Source of the DNA: Azonexus fungiphilus
GTDB lineage: Bacteria > Pseudomonadota > Gammaproteobacteria > Burkholderiales > Rhodocyclaceae
Length of the DNA stretch: 64,000 bases
Assembly (NCBI RefSeq): GCF_003634965.1
Contig: NZ_RBXP01000002.1
Coordinates: 48,350 to 112,349, forward strand
Direction of reading: 5' to 3'
In this document: one piece after another, positions 36,263 to 44,762 of the stretch
Position numbering within the stretch: position 1 is the stretch's first letter
How the letters are laid out: each line of letters begins with the position of its first letter
Translations under genes and position numbers: made by a program
The notes under the pieces: generated by a model
The model's database searches: none
What the model was told of the DNA's origin: nothing
What the model saw: only the letters and a program-made list of their open reading frames with translations

Positions 36263-38701
36263 TCAGAACTTCTCGAAATCGGATTCGTCGATCAGCGCCG
36301 CCACCGAGCGTGCCGCCGGCCGGGCCGGCCGCGCACTGACCCGCGCCGCCGGCGCGCTGAAGCCGCGCACTGCACCGCGCCCGCCCTCGACCGAGAAGAA
36401 CTCCATCAGCTGCTGCAACTGGCCGGCCTGGCCGCCGAGTTCCTCGGCGGTCGCCGCCAGTTCCTCGGAAGCCGAGGCATTCTGCTGCGTCGCCTTGTTC
36501 AGCTGGCCCATCGCGTTGTTGATCTGGGCGACGCCGGTCGATTGTTCCTGGCTGGCCGAGGCGATTTCCTGGACCAGGTCGGAGGTCTTCTGGATGCTCG
36601 GCACCATCTCGTCGAGCAGGTGGCCGGCGCGTTCGGCGGCCTTGACGCTGGAACCGGCCAGTTCGCCGATTTCCTGCGCCGCCACCTGGCTGCGTTCGGC
36701 CAGCTTGCGCACCTCGGCGGCAACGACCGCGAAGCCCTTGCCGTGCTCGCCGGCGCGCGCTGCCTCGATCGCCGCGTTGAGCGCGAGCAGGTTGGTCTGG
36801 TAGGCGATGTCGTCGATGATGCCGATCTTGTCGGCGATCGACTTCATCGCCTCGACCGTCCGGCCGACGGCCTCGCCGCCTTCGCCGGCTTCCTTGGCCG
36901 ACTTCGTCGCCATGTTGTCGGTGACCTTGGCGTTCTCGGTGTTCTGGGTCACCGAGGCCGTCATCTGCTCCAGGCTGGCGGTCGTTTCCTCGACGCTGGC
37001 GGCCTGCTCCGACGACGCCTGGCTGAGCGACTGGGCCGTCGCCGAGACCTGGCCGGCGGCATTCGACAGTGCGTCGGCGGCGGTGATGATCTGGGCGATC
37101 GTTTCCGAGAGCTTGGCGATGGTGTTGTTGATCGCTTCCTTGAGCACCGCGAAATCGCCCTGGTAAGCCTGGGTGATCGTCTGCGTCATGTCGCCCTGGG
37201 CCATTGCCCCCATCACGCGCTGGACGTCCTGGATCGGCGAGACGACGGCATCGAGCGTGTCGTTGACGCCTTCGACGATGCGCCGGAAGTCGCCGTGATG
37301 CTGGGTCGCGTCGGCCCGCGTCTCGAGCTTGCCGGCAACGGCCGCCGCGCTCAGCAGGTTGGCATCGGCAACCAGCTTGTTGACCGCCTCGATGCAGGTG
37401 TTGAGGTTGTCCTTGATGGTATTGAAATCACCGCTGTAGCTGTCGGTGATCCTGGCCGGGATGTCGCCCTTGGAAATCCGGTCGACATAGTTGGCGGCCA
37501 CGTTCAACGGCCCGATCACCGCGTCCAGCGTCGCATTGACGCCCTCGACGATCTTCCGGAAATCGCCCTGGTGCTGGCCGGCATCGGCACGCGTCGACAG
37601 GCGGCCGGCAACCGCCGCCGCGCTCAGCATGTTGGCGTCGGCAACCAGGCGGCCGACGGCGTCGATGCAGGTGTTGAGGTTGTTCTTGATGGTGTTGAAA
37701 TCGCCGTTGTAGCTGTCGGTGATCCGGGCCGGGATGTCGCCCTTGGAAATCCGGTCGACGTAGCTGGCAGCCACGTTCAGCGGTCCGATCACCGCGTCGA
37801 GCGTGCCATTGACGCCCTCGACGATCTTCCGGTAATCGCCCTGATGTTTGCCGGCATCGGCGCGCGTCGCCAGACGGCCGGCGACGGCGGCCTCGCTCAG
37901 CGCGTTGGCGTCGGCGATCAGCGCGACCACCGAGGACTGCACGGCGGCGACCGAACGCACGACCTCGCCGACTTCGTCCTTGGCATCGCTGGTCAGCGTG
38001 AAGTTCATGTCACCGGCAGCCATCTTGCGCGCGGCATCGACGACCTGGCCGACCGGGCGGGTGATGCTGCGGGTGATCACGAAGGCGGCGAGGACGGTCA
38101 GGATGAAGGCCAGCACGGCCAGCCCGATCATCAGCGTGCGCGCCGCCGCCGCCGCCTCGAGTGCGTTCTTGCCCTCGTTGGCGGTGATGTCGTTGACCAG
38201 CTTGATCAGGGAACGCACCTCGCCGAAGTAGGCATTCTGCTGCTTGCGGAAATCGCCCAGCATGTAGGCGACGGCCTGCTCCTGCTGGCCGGCCTTCACC
38301 AGTTCGAGAAAATGCTCGAGCATCGGTATGTAGGCCTCGCGGGCCTCCAGCGTCCCCTTCAGCGCCGCCTTGCCGCGCTCGGTGTTGAAGGTCGCCTGCA
38401 TCTTCTCGTAGCGGTCAGCAATGACCTTGCGCTCGGCGGTGATCCGTTCGATTTCCTTGTCGATCTCGGCCGACGACTTGAGCAACAGGGTATTGCGCAT
38501 CGCCCGCGCGATCACGTTCAGCGACTCGATGACGTCGTTGGCCCAGACCGCCTTCGGGTTGCGGTCATTGACGATCAGTTCGAGATCGTTGCTCAACGAC
38601 TGCAGGCGTATCGTGCCGACGGTGGCGATGGCGACCAGCAGGACCAGGGTGATGGCGAAGCCGACCCCGAGTTTGGTTCCGATTTTCAGGTTATTCAACA
38701 C
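36263..38701 (-). CDS. Methyl-accepting chemotaxis protein with three tandem HAMP-like units
   Basis: An 812-aa transmembrane receptor. TM1 is about residues 10-30, followed by a four-helix-bundle-type periplasmic domain (about 35-185) and TM2 (about 190-210). A canonical HAMP follows ([20 protein letters not shown]). Residues 261-531 hold three successive 91-residue units beginning with L[IV]ADAN.LS.AAVAG and each containing a DAV..P segment and a GDI/GDM motif. The signalling domain ends the protein, with the hairpin tip [40 protein letters not shown] (in parts). The C-terminus is DESDFEKF. Poly-HAMP receptors such as Aer2 are a known precedent. The ligand cannot be read. Confidence 0.93.
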   Translation of the reverse strand: MLNNLKIGTKLGVGFAITLVLLVAIATVGTIRLQSLSNDLELIVNDRNPKAVWANDVIESLNVIARAMRNTLLLKSSAEIDKEIERITAERKVIADRYEKMQATFNTERGKAALKGTLEAREAYIPMLEHFLELVKAGQQEQAVAYMLGDFRKQQNAYFGEVRSLIKLVNDITANEGKNALEAAAAARTLMIGLAVLAFILTVLAAFVITRSITRPVGQVVDAARKMAAGDMNFTLTSDAKDEVGEVVRSVAAVQSSVVALIADANALSEAAVAGRLATRADAGKHQGDYRKIVEGVNGTLDAVIGPLNVAASYVDRISKGDIPARITDSYNGDFNTIKNNLNTCIDAVGRLVADANMLSAAAVAGRLSTRADAGQHQGDFRKIVEGVNATLDAVIGPLNVAANYVDRISKGDIPARITDSYSGDFNTIKDNLNTCIEAVNKLVADANLLSAAAVAGKLETRADATQHHGDFRRIVEGVNDTLDAVVSPIQDVQRVMGAMAQGDMTQTITQAYQGDFAVLKEAINNTIAKLSETIAQIITAADALSNAAGQVSATAQSLSQASSEQAASVEETTASLEQMTASVTQNTENAKVTDNMATKSAKEAGEGGEAVGRTVEAMKSIADKIGIIDDIAYQTNLLALNAAIEAARAGEHGKGFAVVAAEVRKLAERSQVAAQEIGELAGSSVKAAERAGHLLDEMVPSIQKTSDLVQEIASASQEQSTGVAQINNAMGQLNKATQQNASASEELAATAEELGGQAGQLQQLMEFFSVEGGRGAVRGFSAPAARVSARPARPAARSVAALIDESDFEKF
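37109..37921 (-). repeat. Three tandem 273-bp coding repeats inside the receptor gene
   Basis: Unit 1 is 37649-37921, unit 2 is 37376-37648, and unit 3 is 37109-37375 (267 bp). Units 1 and 2 are nearly identical at the protein level over all 91 residues, and long DNA stretches match too. Unit 3 matches over its first half (to VEGVN.TLDAV) and then diverges. This suggests a recent duplication of units 1 and 2 and an older split from unit 3. Confidence 0.88.
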
Positions 38702-38733
38702 TTAAGCCTCCTCTGCTTCCGCTTGGAAAATTG

Positions 38734-40926
38734 TCAATTCTGGGATGTCGACCGCAACATTGCGGGGGTATTCATGTCGCGCTCCTCGCGCCGCGCATTG
38801 CGCTGGACCAGCGTCTGAACGTCGAGGATCAGGGCCACCTCGCCGGAGCCGAGAATCGTCGAACCGCCGATCCCGCGCAGGTGGCGGAAGATGCTCGAGA
38901 GCGGCTTGATCACCGTCTGGAACTCGCCGAGCAGCTGGTCCACGACGATCCCGGCCTTCTGCCCGGCGTACTGGACAACGACGACGTTCTCGCGCGCCGG
39001 CCGTTCGCCGTCGACTTCGAACATCTCGCGCAACCTGACGAAAGGCAGCACCTCACCGCGCAGGTTGAGGAAATCGCGCTCGGCCGAGTTGCCCTTGAGC
39101 TCGATGCACTCGATGACCATGTCGAGCGGGATGACATAGGCGGCGCGCCCGACACCGACCAGGAATCCGTCGATGATGGCCAGCGTCAGCGGCAGGCGGA
39201 TGGTGAAGGTGGTACCGCTGCCCTCGACCGACGCCACTTCGCAGCTGCCGCGCAGGCCCTGGATGTTGCGGCGGACGACGTCCATGCCGACGCCGCGCCC
39301 GGACAGGTTGGTCACCTGTTCGGCAGTGGAGAAGCCGGGCTCCCAGATCAGGTTGATGATTTCCTGGTCGCTCAGCGTCTGGTTCGGCTGCACCAGTCCC
39401 TTGTCGATCGCCTTGCGCAGGATCTTCTCGCGCGGCAGGCCGGCGCCGTCATCAACCACTTCGATGACGATGCTGCCGGAGTCATGGTAGGCGTTGAGCT
39501 CGACCCGCCCCCGGCGCGGCTTGCCGCGGGCTTCGCGCACATCGCCCGGCTCGATGCCGTGGTCCATGCTGTTGCGCACCAGGTGCATCAGCGGATCGCC
39601 GATCTTCTCGACCACCGACTTGTCGAGTTCGGTTTCGGCACCGCTGATCACCAGATCGATTTCCTTGCCCAGTTCCTTGGCGACGTCGCGGACGACGCGG
39701 TTGAAGCGGGTGAAGGTCTCGCCGATCTGGACCATGCGCAACTGCAGTGCCGAATCGCGGATGTTCTCGACGAGCCGGGACAGGATCGAGGTCGACTCAA
39801 CCAGTTCCCCCTGACCGCTGCGCTGCGCCAGCAGGTTGGCCGAAGCACCGGCGATCACCAGTTCGCCGACCAGGTCGATCAACTGGTCGAGCTTGTCGGC
39901 CTGCACCCGGATCAGCCGGGCCTCGACCGCCTTCTTCTCGTGCACCTGCGCCTGCCGGCTGACCGCCGCATCAACGACTTCCTTCTGCACCACCTTGTGC
40001 TCGACCAGGATTTCACCGAGCGGCTGTGGCGGCGCCACAGCGTCCGCGGGCAGCCGGACCTGTTGCTGCGAGAGCAGGCCCTCGTCGAGTTCGCTCTGGG
40101 TCAGCGCACCGCAGCGCACCAGCATCTCGCCCAGGCGCATGTCGTCTTCCGGCAGCTCGCGGATCAGCTTGACGTACTCGGCCAGCTTGCTGTTCGGCGG
40201 CAGGATGCGCAGTTCGCAATCGTCGCGGCAGAAATCGAAGACACGCTCGATGTCGGCCTTCGACGAGCGCGTCTGCAGGCGGATCTCGAAACCGAGATAG
40301 CAGGACTCGGGATCCATCTCGGCGGCCGCGGGCATCGCGTCGGGAATCGTCTCCATCGCCAGGACCTCGCCGAGCGAGGCGAGGAAACGCAGGAAGGAGA
40401 GCGGGTCCATGCCGCCGCGCAGCATGTGCGGACCGAAGCGGACCGAGATATGCCAGCTGTCGGTATTGACGACACCGCCGCCGGACGCCTCGACATCGGC
40501 TTCGGCCTCGACGACGCTGCCGCCGGCGGTAGCCGTCGCGTCGCTGGTATGCGCTGCCAGTTCGCCCTGCAATGCGTCGCCGGCCAGGCTCACTTCGGCA
40601 GCCGGCTCGGCAATGCCGGCTGCCAGCACGTCCATCAGGATGCCAAGGTGATCGCAACAGCGCAGCAAGAGGCCGGCCAGCTCGCCGGAGACCTGGATCT
40701 CGCCGTTGCGCAGGCGGTCGAGTACGTTCTCGACCTTGTGCATGAAGCTTTCGATGAAATGGCACTCGATGACGCCGGAAGCGCCCTTGATCGTGTGCGC
40801 GGCACGGAAGATGCCGTTGATGTTGTCGTGGTCGTCGGGGCGCTGCTCGAGCTCGAGCAGGCCGGCCTCCATCGCCTGCAGCTGCTCCCGACCTTCCTGG
40901 ATGAAGACGCTGGTCAACTCGTCCAT
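38734..40926 (-). CDS. cheA: Chemotaxis histidine kinase CheA
   Basis: The central kinase of chemotaxis, 730 aa. P1 has the phosphorylated His44 in FRAAHTIKGASG. A second alpha/beta domain (about residues 155-260) and two short repeats with GEMLV and GEILV cores (264-287 and 303-325) replace a normal P2 linker. P3 starts near VQADKLDQLIDLVGELV. P4 has the N box HLVRNSMDHG, VDDGAGL and GRGVGMDVV. P5 is CheW-like. The ATG at 40926 was chosen because GAGG lies six bases upstream; TTG at 40938 is a weaker option. Confidence 0.95.
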   Translation of the reverse strand: MDELTSVFIQEGREQLQAMEAGLLELEQRPDDHDNINGIFRAAHTIKGASGVIECHFIESFMHKVENVLDRLRNGEIQVSGELAGLLLRCCDHLGILMDVLAAGIAEPAAEVSLAGDALQGELAAHTSDATATAGGSVVEAEADVEASGGGVVNTDSWHISVRFGPHMLRGGMDPLSFLRFLASLGEVLAMETIPDAMPAAAEMDPESCYLGFEIRLQTRSSKADIERVFDFCRDDCELRILPPNSKLAEYVKLIRELPEDDMRLGEMLVRCGALTQSELDEGLLSQQQVRLPADAVAPPQPLGEILVEHKVVQKEVVDAAVSRQAQVHEKKAVEARLIRVQADKLDQLIDLVGELVIAGASANLLAQRSGQGELVESTSILSRLVENIRDSALQLRMVQIGETFTRFNRVVRDVAKELGKEIDLVISGAETELDKSVVEKIGDPLMHLVRNSMDHGIEPGDVREARGKPRRGRVELNAYHDSGSIVIEVVDDGAGLPREKILRKAIDKGLVQPNQTLSDQEIINLIWEPGFSTAEQVTNLSGRGVGMDVVRRNIQGLRGSCEVASVEGSGTTFTIRLPLTLAIIDGFLVGVGRAAYVIPLDMVIECIELKGNSAERDFLNLRGEVLPFVRLREMFEVDGERPARENVVVVQYAGQKAGIVVDQLLGEFQTVIKPLSSIFRHLRGIGGSTILGSGEVALILDVQTLVQRNARREERDMNTPAMLRSTSQN

Positions 40927-40934
40927 GGCCATCC

Positions 40935-41240
40935 TCAACGCTGCTCGTGAGCAGTGATCACTACCGGATCACCGAAGAAGGCCGCCAGATTGCAGAAATC
41001 GAGCGTCTGGCGCACCGCCGGGCTGTGGGCGACGATGGCCAGCGCCTTGTCGCGCCGGGCCGCCTCGCGCTTGGCCAGGATCAGCAACTGCAGCCCGGCG
41101 GTATCGATTTCCCCGACCTGCGACAGGTCGAGCTCGAGACCGTCGCCGGCGTCGAGCGCGGCGATCAGGCGTTCCTTGTGTTCGAGCGCGTGATAGATGG
41201 TCAGGTCTTCACTGATGCTCAGGCGGTTTTGCGTCCCCAT
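40935..41240 (-). CDS. STAS-domain protein of the chemotaxis operon
   Basis: A 101-aa single STAS domain (anti-sigma-factor-antagonist fold). The loop that carries the phosphorylated Ser/Thr in SpoIIAA-like proteins reads GEIDTAGLQLL, with Thr in that position. STAS proteins in this place, between a receptor and cheA, recur in betaproteobacterial che operons. What they bind is not established. The stop is eight bases before the cheA start. Confidence 0.88.
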   Translation of the reverse strand: MGTQNRLSISEDLTIYHALEHKERLIAALDAGDGLELDLSQVGEIDTAGLQLLILAKREAARRDKALAIVAHSPAVRQTLDFCNLAAFFGDPVVITAHEQR

Positions 41241-41249
41241 CGTTCCTCC

Positions 41250-42524
41250 TCAGAACAGCTCGATCTTCGGCGACGCCGCCACGCCGGCACTTGCCGAGGG
41301 CTGGTGCAGGGCCTGCTGGTGGCTGAGCCGCTGGGCGTCCATGACGTATTTGCCGTAGAGCTCGTCGAGATGCTCGGCCAGCGGCGTGTAGCGGAAATCG
41401 GGGTTTTCGGCCTCCTTGATCCGCTGCGCCAGGTTGGCGGCGTGCTCGTCGAGCTTGGTCAGCGCGTTGGCGACGATCTCGATCTGCTGGCGGGTGATGT
41501 CCTGGAACTGCACCGTCGCCAGCACGTCCATGAACATCTTGGCCAGATCCGAACTGGCCTCGCGCACCGTGCGCAGCACGTTGAGATCGTGGTCGAGCAG
41601 CTGCTGGTAGCCGGCGCCCAGGCTGCCCAGCTGGCTCGAGAATTCGGTCAGCGCCGCCCGCTCGGCCTCGACGTTGCTGCTCTGCAGCTTGTCCTCGAAC
41701 TGCTGGCGGATCGAATCGGCGACATTGTTGATGCCGGCGTTGATCTTGCTGACCGCGGTATCGGTTTCGGTGGACAGCTTGCGCACCTCGTCGGCAACCA
41801 CTGCGAAGCCACGCCCGGCCTCGCCGGCGCGGGCCGCCTCGATGGCCGCATTGAGCGCCAGCAGGTTGGTCTGCCCGGAAATGTCCTTGACCAGCTTGAC
41901 CAGCGCCCCCAGCCCGCGGGCTTCGTCGACGATCTGCTCGATCCGCTTCTGATCGCGCACCGCTTCCTCGATGCGGTTGCGGATGTAGGAATCCATGCGC
42001 GCAATCAGCGCCTGGTTGTCCTGGATGTCATGCTCCGAACTGGCGGCCAGCTCGCTCGAGGCGCGCGTCGTCTCGGCGACGAAGGCATCCAGTCGCGCGA
42101 CGACGGTATCGATCGCCTGCAAGCGCTCGGTGATGTCGTAGGCAGCCCGCTCGGTAGCGGCGACGATGCCGTCCAGCTGCTTGCGCAGGACCTCGTTGTA
42201 ACGGCTGACGTTCTCGAGTTCACGGGCAACCTCCTCGCTGACCGACTCGACGTCGCTGAACTTGCTGGCCACCTGCGCCTGCTCGCTCGACAGGCCGAAC
42301 ATGACGTCGCGGTAGAAAGCCAGCGAAACCATGCGTTGACCGAGATAGGAGACCATCACGATGAGCGCCACCCCGATCGCGTCACCCAGCGGCTGGGCCA
42401 AACCGAGCTCGGGCAGAAATTCGCCGTGAAACCAGTCATTGAACAGATAGATGATGACAAAACTCGTCGCGGCGACGACCAGTGCAACGATCAATCCCCG
42501 CCAGTGCAGACTGTTGATCGGCAT
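41250..42524 (-). CDS. Methyl-accepting chemotaxis protein with two short membrane helices
   Basis: A 424-aa receptor with TM1 (about residues 10-27) and TM2 (about 48-65) separated by only about 20 periplasmic residues, and no HAMP domain. It therefore probably senses something inside the cell or membrane. The signalling tip [38 protein letters not shown] (given in parts: [24 protein letters not shown]) is intact. The C-terminus ends SPKIELF, closely matching the CheD end. It lies between the cheY-like gene and the STAS gene. Confidence 0.93.
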   Translation of the reverse strand: MPINSLHWRGLIVALVVAATSFVIIYLFNDWFHGEFLPELGLAQPLGDAIGVALIVMVSYLGQRMVSLAFYRDVMFGLSSEQAQVASKFSDVESVSEEVARELENVSRYNEVLRKQLDGIVAATERAAYDITERLQAIDTVVARLDAFVAETTRASSELAASSEHDIQDNQALIARMDSYIRNRIEEAVRDQKRIEQIVDEARGLGALVKLVKDISGQTNLLALNAAIEAARAGEAGRGFAVVADEVRKLSTETDTAVSKINAGINNVADSIRQQFEDKLQSSNVEAERAALTEFSSQLGSLGAGYQQLLDHDLNVLRTVREASSDLAKMFMDVLATVQFQDITRQQIEIVANALTKLDEHAANLAQRIKEAENPDFRYTPLAEHLDELYGKYVMDAQRLSHQQALHQPSASAGVAASPKIELF

Positions 42525-42534
42525 CGAGGCCTCC

Positions 42535-42900
42535 TCAGCGCAGGACCAGCTTGATGGTGTTGAGCAGTTCGTCGGCAGTCGCCGGCTTGACGATCCAGCC
42601 GGAAGCCCCGGCCGCCTTGGCCTCGAGCTTGCGCGACTGCTGCGACTCGGTGGTCAGGAAAAGAATGGGCATGAACTTGTAGGCTGGCAGCTTGCGCACC
42701 TGCTTGATCAGTTCGATGCCGTTCATGCCCGGCATGTTCAGATCGGTGATCAGCAGGTCGGCCTTGACCCCGGCCTGGAACTTGCGCATCGCCTCCTCGC
42801 CGCTGGCCGCCTTTTCGGTGGCGTAACCGGCCTTGGCCAGGATGTTCGAGATGCTCAGCAGAATGGTTGCAGAATCATCCACCAGAAATATTGTTTTCAT
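42535..42900 (-). CDS. cheY: CheY-type single-domain response regulator
   Basis: A 121-aa receiver domain beginning [16 protein letters not shown]. The acidic pocket is Asp8/Asp9, the phosphoacceptor is Asp53 in [13 protein letters not shown], Thr is in FLTTES, and Lys is in WIVKP. It is the first gene of the che operon and probably the CheA output. A longer frame to 42942 adds only a basic extension that no homologous start supports. Confidence 0.93.
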   Translation of the reverse strand: MKTIFLVDDSATILLSISNILAKAGYATEKAASGEEAMRKFQAGVKADLLITDLNMPGMNGIELIKQVRKLPAYKFMPILFLTTESQQSRKLEAKAAGASGWIVKPATADELLNTIKLVLR

Positions 42901-43064
42901 TTTGTACTCGCTGTTTGATGCCTGCCTTCGCCGTCGCCGCATGCCATTGCGCGACTACGGGTCGGCCGGACTTTCCCCGGATGCGCAGTGACCCGCGCAG
43001 GAAGGCACTATACCTAAAAATGTGTAGCCCAAATGCTATCTGTTTCCAAGGCCGGCGGCCATCG

Positions 43065-43904
43065 CTAAAAAGCCAGGGCGGCGCACAGGGAATCGACCTC
43101 TCCGGCGGACTCGGCGAGGATTTCGCTCAACAGTGCTTCGCCGATCAGCAGTTCGATTTCGCCGTCGCGTGCCGATTCCGGCCTCGCCAGCGAACTCCGG
43201 CGCAGCGGCGAAGCCACCGGCGAGAGGGCTTCGGCGAGCAGCAGGGTATCGCCGAGGCCGACCGGCGGCAGCCCGAGATAGCCCTCCCACTGATACTCGA
43301 TCGCCACCCGGATGCCTTCCGGCACACCCAGGGCCAGCAGCAGCGGACGCCCGAGCAGCGCCTCGCCGCTGATCATCCAGTCGTCGAAGTCGCCTTCGAG
43401 CAAACCCGGATGGCGGTCGCTGCGGGCAATCAGGAAAAACCCGGCAACTTCGTGCATCAGACCGGCAAACAGCGCGGCCTCGGGGTCGACGGCGCTGATC
43501 CGACGGGCCAGGACACGGGCCAGCGCAGCCACATGGGCGGTGTGGCGCCACAACTGGTCGACCAGCGGGCGCAGCGCCGGCGCCAGTTCGCCGCTGGCCA
43601 GCTGGCGGGCGACCAGCGCCATCGACAGGCTGCGCAGGCTGGCAAAACCGATCCGCGAGATCGCCGTATGCAGATCGCTGACCTCGCGTCCGTAGGGGTT
43701 GTAGGCCAACGAATTGGCCAGGGCGACGACGCGCGCGGCAAGCAGGGGTTCGGCAGCAACCAGGCGGGCCGCCAGGTCGACATGGCAATCCGGTGCGGCG
43801 AGGGCGTCGCGCAGGCGCAGCGCCAGCCGGGTATCGGTCGAGAACTCGATCCGGCCGGCTTCGATCTCCCGCGCGATCGACTGAAAGGCTGGCAGCTTTT
43901 CCAT
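43065..43904 (-). CDS. HDOD-domain signalling protein
   Basis: A 279-aa protein with an HDOD (HD-related output) domain. The core is seen as LLAARVVALANSLAYN, SDLHTAISRIGFASLRSLSMAL in two parts, WRHTAHVAALARVLA, and FAGLMHEVAGFFLIAR. HDOD proteins lack full HD hydrolase motifs and take part in regulation, often linked to c-di-GMP or motility. ATG 43904 has AGGAG eight bases upstream and was preferred to TTG 43922. It lies 164 bp upstream of cheY on the same strand, perhaps co-regulated. It is the last core gene before the island boundary. Confidence 0.85.
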   Translation of the reverse strand: MEKLPAFQSIAREIEAGRIEFSTDTRLALRLRDALAAPDCHVDLAARLVAAEPLLAARVVALANSLAYNPYGREVSDLHTAISRIGFASLRSLSMALVARQLASGELAPALRPLVDQLWRHTAHVAALARVLARRISAVDPEAALFAGLMHEVAGFFLIARSDRHPGLLEGDFDDWMISGEALLGRPLLLALGVPEGIRVAIEYQWEGYLGLPPVGLGDTLLLAEALSPVASPLRRSSLARPESARDGEIELLIGEALLSEILAESAGEVDSLCAALAF

Positions 43905-43965
43905 GCTCGGCACTCCTGACAACGACGATGTCGCCGGATCATACCAGCCGCCGCCCGCGCCATGC

Positions 43966-44000
43966 CAAAAGCAAACGGGCCAGGCTGAAAGCCTGGCCCG
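43966..44000 (-). terminator. Terminator of the ancestral tRNA-Arg gene
   Basis: CGGGCCAGGC and GCCTGGCCCG pair around a five-base loop (43976-44000). On the minus strand the hairpin is followed by TTTGCTTTTGG. It lies 10 bp past the CCA end of the tRNA 3' half, so it is the natural terminator of the tRNA gene whose 5' half is missing here. Confidence 0.8.
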
Positions 44001-44009
44001 CTGGTGTTC

Positions 44010-44053
44010 TGGCCCGCCCGGCGCGATTCGAACGCACGACCCCTCCTTCGGAG
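44010..44053 (-). other. 3' half of tRNA-Arg(CCG): attachment site at island edge
   Basis: On the minus strand these 44 nt read as a tRNA from position 32 to the CCA end: anticodon loop CTCCGAA (anticodon CCG), stem GGAGG, variable GGTC, T arm GTGCG-TTCGAAT-CGCGC, acceptor CGGGCGG and GCCA. The sequence upstream of the loop (44054 onward) does not pair with the stem or acceptor, so the 5' half is absent. A break exactly at the anticodon loop is the usual result of site-specific integration into a tRNA gene. The intact copy should be at the far end of the element, outside this window. Confidence 0.85.
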
Positions 44054-44055
44054 GA

Positions 44056-44120
44056 TAGACATGTCTACCGATAAAAATCTTCGCTAATCGTCAAATCCAA
44101 GCATTAATCGGCTTTATCGG
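44056..44120. other. Palindrome and inverted repeats beside the attachment site
   Basis: TAGACATGTCTA (44056-44067) is a perfect 12-bp palindrome three bases from the tRNA half. CCGATAAA (44068-44075) recurs inverted as TTTATCGG (44113-44120), and TAATCG occurs twice between them. Such symmetric, A/T-richer sites next to an attachment core are expected for recombinase or regulator binding. This is inference from position. Confidence 0.5.
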
Positions 44121-44270
44121 CGAATCACTCGGCTACGATAACGCAATTTACACGCCAAAAAATAACCTTTGATTCAAAATAACAACAAATTTTCTGGACT
44201 TTTCATCCACGGTTTTTAGACAAACCATCATGGTATTCTGACGACTACCCTCCCATCACGAAATACGCCG

Positions 44271-44762
44271 ATGGAATACACACTCGATTTCGAATACACA
44301 CACGTTCTCCGGTCCGAAATTATCGGAATGGACAGTGATGTCGAAGCGCTGGAAAAAAGCATTCGCCACCTCGCCTTGAGCAAAACAGAGCTCAATCGTG
44401 AGCAATTCCGGGCGGGCATATTGGAAATCGCTTATGCCCGCGCACCCGCGCTGCTCATCAAGCGTTCCAACGGCTACTTTTGTGTCGGCAATCCGCTGAA
44501 CTTGGACTTGGCAAAAACACTCTTCCAAGGCGACGAAAAGGTTCCTGCGCTAGTTTTCAGCAAAAAACGCATGGAAAAGCGAGAGAAACTGCTCGTTTTT
44601 ACGGCCGATTTGCTCATTCCTCACGTTCTTTACCGATCAAGGCATGGGCTTCCCAAAGCGCTTTTTGATCTCTGCCAGGAGTTGGACAGGGAGGACGCCA
44701 GCCCACTGCGTGAAATCTCAGCAAAAACCTTCAGAAAAGCCACCGGTTTCGCGATCAAATGA
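44271..44762 (+). CDS. Unknown 163-aa protein, first gene of the recombinase operon
   Basis: I do not recognise a family. The protein is mixed charged, with no membrane helix, signal peptide or clear helix-turn-helix. The C-terminal part is helical and Lys/Arg-rich (FSKKRMEKREKLLVF, then AKTFRKATGFAIK). Its TGA overlaps the ATG of the 901-aa recombinase (ATGA), so the two are translationally coupled and probably work together. It could be an accessory or directionality factor, by analogy with small partners of multi-recombinase elements. Base composition is visibly more A/T-rich than the chromosome to the left. Confidence 0.8.
   Translation: MEYTLDFEYTHVLRSEIIGMDSDVEALEKSIRHLALSKTELNREQFRAGILEIAYARAPALLIKRSNGYFCVGNPLNLDLAKTLFQGDEKVPALVFSKKRMEKREKLLVFTADLLIPHVLYRSRHGLPKALFDLCQELDREDASPLREISAKTFRKATGFAIK

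Noticed and set aside
37109..37921. CRISPR-like or intergenic repeat array
   Set aside because: The repeats are 273 bp, in frame and coding for protein units. No array of short spaced repeats was seen anywhere in the window.
44010..44100. Complete tRNA gene at the island edge
   Set aside because: No sequence on the 5' side pairs with the acceptor (CGGGCGG) or anticodon stem (GGAGG), and D-arm features are absent. Only the 3' half is present.
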